Assembly (NCBI GenBank): GCA_002382525.1
Contig: DFYA01000274.1
Span: 937-8,801, forward strand
DNA length: 7,865 bases
Direction of reading: 5' to 3'
From: Opitutaceae bacterium UBA4094
GTDB taxonomy: Bacteria; Verrucomicrobiota; Verrucomicrobiia; Opitutales; Opitutaceae
This document shows, piece after piece, positions 5,812 through 7,865 of the stretch. Position 1 is the first letter of the stretch, and every line of letters begins with the position of its first letter. The notes beneath the pieces were generated by a model. That model saw nothing but the letters and a program-made list of their open reading frames with translations. It did no database searches and was not told where the DNA came from. The position numbers and the translations under genes are program-made.

Positions 5812-5869
5812 GTGGGAAGCGAGCTTGCTCGCGATTGCCCGATCCTTCGCGAGCAAGCTCGCTTCCCAC
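5812..5869. repeat. REPIN/BIME-type pair of inverted REP units
   Basis: Two 23-nt arms (5812-5834 and 5847-5869) are perfect reverse complements around a 12-nt loop. Each arm starts or ends with GTGGGAAG/CTTCCCAC and contains its own small palindrome, GCGAGC-TT-GCTCGC. This is the layout of a REPIN: two REP units facing each other. The sequence strongly resembles the REP family common in Pseudomonas, with one extra A. It lies 23 nt after the GH130 stop and between convergent genes, the usual place for such elements, and may help end or protect transcripts. REP units are normally spread by a RAYT (TnpA_REP) transposase elsewhere in the genome. Confidence 0.8.
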
Positions 5870-5894
5870 CTCAAACCCCACTCCACCGCCCCGT

Positions 5895-5922
5895 GGCTCT
5901 GAACGTGAGTTCAGAGAGAGCC
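5895..5922 (+). terminator. Stable hairpin downstream of the GH130 gene, possible terminator
   Basis: CTCTGAAC (5897-5904) and GTTCAGAG (5909-5916) form a perfect 8-bp stem closed by a GTGA (GNRA-type) loop. The outer GG and CC can add pairs if AGAG bulges. A pyrimidine-rich but not T-only stretch follows. It may act as a terminator or RNA-stability element. The half-sites also resemble those of the palindrome at 4686-4699. Confidence 0.35.
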
Positions 5923-5957
5923 CGCACTTCTCCGACTCCGCCTCGTTCTCATTCTCG

Positions 5958-5982
5958 CCCTCCCCTCGCCGCCCGCCCCCCC
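5958..5982 (-). other. G-quadruplex motif on the minus strand
   Basis: On the plus strand there are four C-runs of 3, 4, 3 and 7 bases with spacers of 1, 6 and 1 nt, so the minus strand meets the standard four-run G-quadruplex pattern. It lies 63-87 nt past the PepF stop codon, in what would be the 3' untranslated RNA of that gene. Folding is predicted from pattern only. Confidence 0.4.
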
Positions 5983-6044
5983 ACCACCCTCAGCACGCCG
6001 AGCCGACAACCAGCCGACCCGGCGAGTCGCGAGTCCGGGCCGCA

Positions 6045-7865
6045 TTACTCCAACTTCGCGGCCTCGGCTTCGAGGCGCGTGACGAGTTCGTCCATCTGGT
6101 CGATCACCGCCTGCACCGTCTCGCGTTTCGAGAGGTCCACACCGGCCTTGCGGAGCTGCTCCATCGGGTGGTCGTTGCCGCCGCTCTTCAGCAGCGTGAG
6201 GTAACGCTCGGTCGCCGCCGCGCGCTCCTCGGCGGTGCCCGTGCTCATGTCTTTGTGGAGCTTCGCGGTCGAGGCGAAGCAGGTCGCGTATTGGTAAACA
6301 TAATACGGCGAGTTGTAGAAGTGCGGGATGCGCGTCCACGTATAACGATAGAGCGGATCGCGCACGATGGCGTCGCCGTAATACTCCTTGAGCAACCCGT
6401 CGTAGAGGTCGCTGAACACATCGGCGGTGAGCGGCTGGCCCTTCTCGGCCAGTTGATGCGCGCGATACTCGAAGTCGGCGAAGAGCACCTGCGTGTAGAA
6501 CGTGCCCACGATGGAATCGATGGCGTGCTGGAGCAGCAGGAAGCGCTTCTTGGGATCGGTGGTCTCGGCGAGGAATTTTTCGAGGAGCAGGGTCTCGTTG
6601 ACGGTCGAGGCGACCTCGGCGACGAAGATCGTGTAGTCGGAGGTGACGAACGGTTGGTTCTCCTCGGACAGGCGCGAGTGCATCGCGTGGCCCATCTCGT
6701 GTGCAAAGGTAAACACGGCGTCCAGCGTGTCGTTGTAGTTCATCAACACATACGGGCCGACGCCATAGACGCCGGCGTTGTAAGCGCCGGATCGCTTGCC
6801 CTCGTTTTCGTAAACGTCGATGCGGTTGCCTTCGAGCAACTCGGCGAGCTTCGATTGGTATTCGGCGCCGAGCGGGGCGACCGAGTCGCGCACGAGATCG
6901 CGGGCCGGACGGTAGGGCCAGACGGTGTCGTCCTTCACGAGCGGGATCTGGCCGTCGTAGAGGTGGTAGGTCTCCACGCCGAGGATCTTTTGGCGGAGCT
7001 TGAGGTAACGTTGCAGCGGCGCGGTGCCGGCGCGGACGGTGTCGATGAGCGTGGTGTAAACCTCGACCGGGATCGCGTTGCCATCGAGCGCGCGATGGAG
7101 CGTGGACGGATAATTGCGGGCCTGGGCAAGGAACCAGCCGCGCTCGAGGATGCCGCGGTAGATGGCGGCGTAGGTGTTCTTGGTCGCCTCGTAGGTTTTC
7201 AGGTAGGCCTCGAAGGCCTTGGCGCGATCGGCCTGGTTGTAGTTGGTCGCGAGGATCGACTGATACGCGCCGGGCGTGAGTAGGACGTCTTTGCCGTCGG
7301 AAAGGGTGATCGTCGGGAACTTGATGTCCGACGTGCTCAGCTCGGAGTAAACGGAGCGCGGCGTCTCGTTGAAGCGCGAGGCGAACGAGAGGAGTTTTTC
7401 GCCCTTCTCATCGAGCACGTGTTTCTGCTGGCGATACGCGTCGAGAATCGGGAAGCGGTAGATTTCCAGCGCCTTGGTGGTGTCGAGCCAGCCGCGCATG
7501 GTGTTCTCGGGGATGGCGAGCAACTCGGGATTGAACCACGCAGTGGCGGTGCCGAATTTCGCGAACACCGCCTGCACGCGCTGAAGGCGGCCGGCGATGT
7601 CCTGGTTGCGCGTGTCGGTGTCGCGCTGGAGCTGCGGGTAACGATACACGCGATACTGGAGCATGCCGATGTCGTCGTAGAGACGATAGGCTTTGAGGAT
7701 GGCGTCGGGTCCGTCCTTGAGCGTGCCCTTGAGCGCGGCGAAGGCGTCCATCTTGGCCTCCATATCCTTCATCCCCTGTTCCCAAGCGGCCCAATCGGCG
7801 TAGATCGGCGAGAACTCCCATTTGAACTCGGCGGCGATCTCGGCGCGGTTGCGGGTCGTGGGTTT
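6045..7865 (-). CDS. pepF: M3-family oligoendopeptidase F, 5' end beyond window
   Basis: The frame is open from the right edge to TAA at 6045, giving 606 visible residues. Family members are usually about 600-650 residues, so only the extreme N-terminus is missing. The first visible part, RNRAEIAAEFKWEFSPIYADWAAWE, is the typical PepF opening, which is why the in-frame ATG at 7772 is not taken as the start. The zinc site is HEMGH (visible residues 389-393, bases 6687-6701) with the third ligand Glu417 in FVAEVAST. The substrate-side motif IPHFYNSPYYVYQYAT follows at about 513-528. These enzymes are zinc metallopeptidases that cut short peptides, mostly in the cytoplasm for peptide recycling. 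A signal peptide cannot be excluded because the start is not visible. The gene is convergent with the GH130 gene and has no functional link to it that I can see. Confidence 0.95.
   Translation of the reverse strand, partial: KPTTRNRAEIAAEFKWEFSPIYADWAAWEQGMKDMEAKMDAFAALKGTLKDGPDAILKAYRLYDDIGMLQYRVYRYPQLQRDTDTRNQDIAGRLQRVQAVFAKFGTATAWFNPELLAIPENTMRGWLDTTKALEIYRFPILDAYRQQKHVLDEKGEKLLSFASRFNETPRSVYSELSTSDIKFPTITLSDGKDVLLTPGAYQSILATNYNQADRAKAFEAYLKTYEATKNTYAAIYRGILERGWFLAQARNYPSTLHRALDGNAIPVEVYTTLIDTVRAGTAPLQRYLKLRQKILGVETYHLYDGQIPLVKDDTVWPYRPARDLVRDSVAPLGAEYQSKLAELLEGNRIDVYENEGKRSGAYNAGVYGVGPYVLMNYNDTLDAVFTFAHEMGHAMHSRLSEENQPFVTSDYTIFVAEVASTVNETLLLEKFLAETTDPKKRFLLLQHAIDSIVGTFYTQVLFADFEYRAHQLAEKGQPLTADVFSDLYDGLLKEYYGDAIVRDPLYRYTWTRIPHFYNSPYYVYQYATCFASTAKLHKDMSTGTAEERAAATERYLTLLKSGGNDHPMEQLRKAGVDLSKRETVQAVIDQMDELVTRLEAEAAKLE

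Noticed and set aside
5812..5869. CRISPR repeat or intrinsic terminator reading of the inverted pair
   Set aside because: There is only one inverted pair with no regularly spaced direct copies, and no T-run follows it. The REPIN layout explains it better.
5733..7283. 516-codon open frame on the plus strand opposite pepF
   Set aside because: It is antisense to a clear metallopeptidase with an intact zinc site. The predicted protein is Arg/Val/Gly-rich with no domain, as expected from the mirror of a GC-rich coding strand.

Overview
The window is GC-rich, gene-dense bacterial chromosomal DNA with five genes complete or nearly so and two cut by the window edges. Ribosome-binding sites are weak or absent before most starts. 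The gene set (KaiC-family ATPase, phytochrome-type kinase and Rcp1-like receiver, GH130 glycoside phosphorylase, PepF-type oligoendopeptidase) and the hairpin-rich spacers suggest a free-living heterotrophic bacterium. Verrucomicrobiota of the Opitutales type is my best guess, but this is inferred from general style and not from a marker gene.

Region 1 (1-3486, all minus strand) is a compact four-gene signalling operon. In transcription order it holds a single-domain Rcp1-like response regulator (3486-2971), a small one-helix membrane protein of unknown family (2885-2469), a two-domain KaiC-like ATPase (2472-928, overlapping its neighbour by 4 nt), and a soluble PAS histidine kinase (918 to beyond position 1). 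No KaiA or KaiB is visible. Tight spacing and shared direction argue that the four act together: the KaiC-like ATPase probably conditions the kinase, the kinase phosphorylates the receiver, and the small protein may tether the ATPase to the membrane. The ATPase is unusual. By eye, its first domain has lost the glutamate pair used for ATP hydrolysis, and its second domain keeps only the serine of the cyanobacterial Ser-Thr phosphosite pair.

Region 2 (3487-3870) is a 384-nt spacer with no convincing gene. It has an AT-rich stretch that probably carries the operon promoter, a perfect 8-bp inverted repeat in the presumed leader of the receiver gene, and several other hairpins, the largest a 57-nt imperfect palindrome.

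Region 3 (3871-5788) holds two divergent genes: an orphan class I SAM-dependent methyltransferase (minus) and a GH130 glycoside phosphorylase (plus). Their shared 247-nt spacer carries a CG-clamped hairpin, a 14-bp operator-like palindrome and a heptad repeat.

Region 4 (5789-6044) separates the GH130 gene from the convergent oligopeptidase. It contains a perfect 23-bp inverted pair of REP-like units (a REPIN/BIME-type element strikingly like those of Pseudomonas), another perfect hairpin, and a G-quadruplex motif on the minus strand.

Region 5 (6045-7865, minus) is an M3-family oligoendopeptidase F that runs off the right edge, probably missing only its N-terminus.
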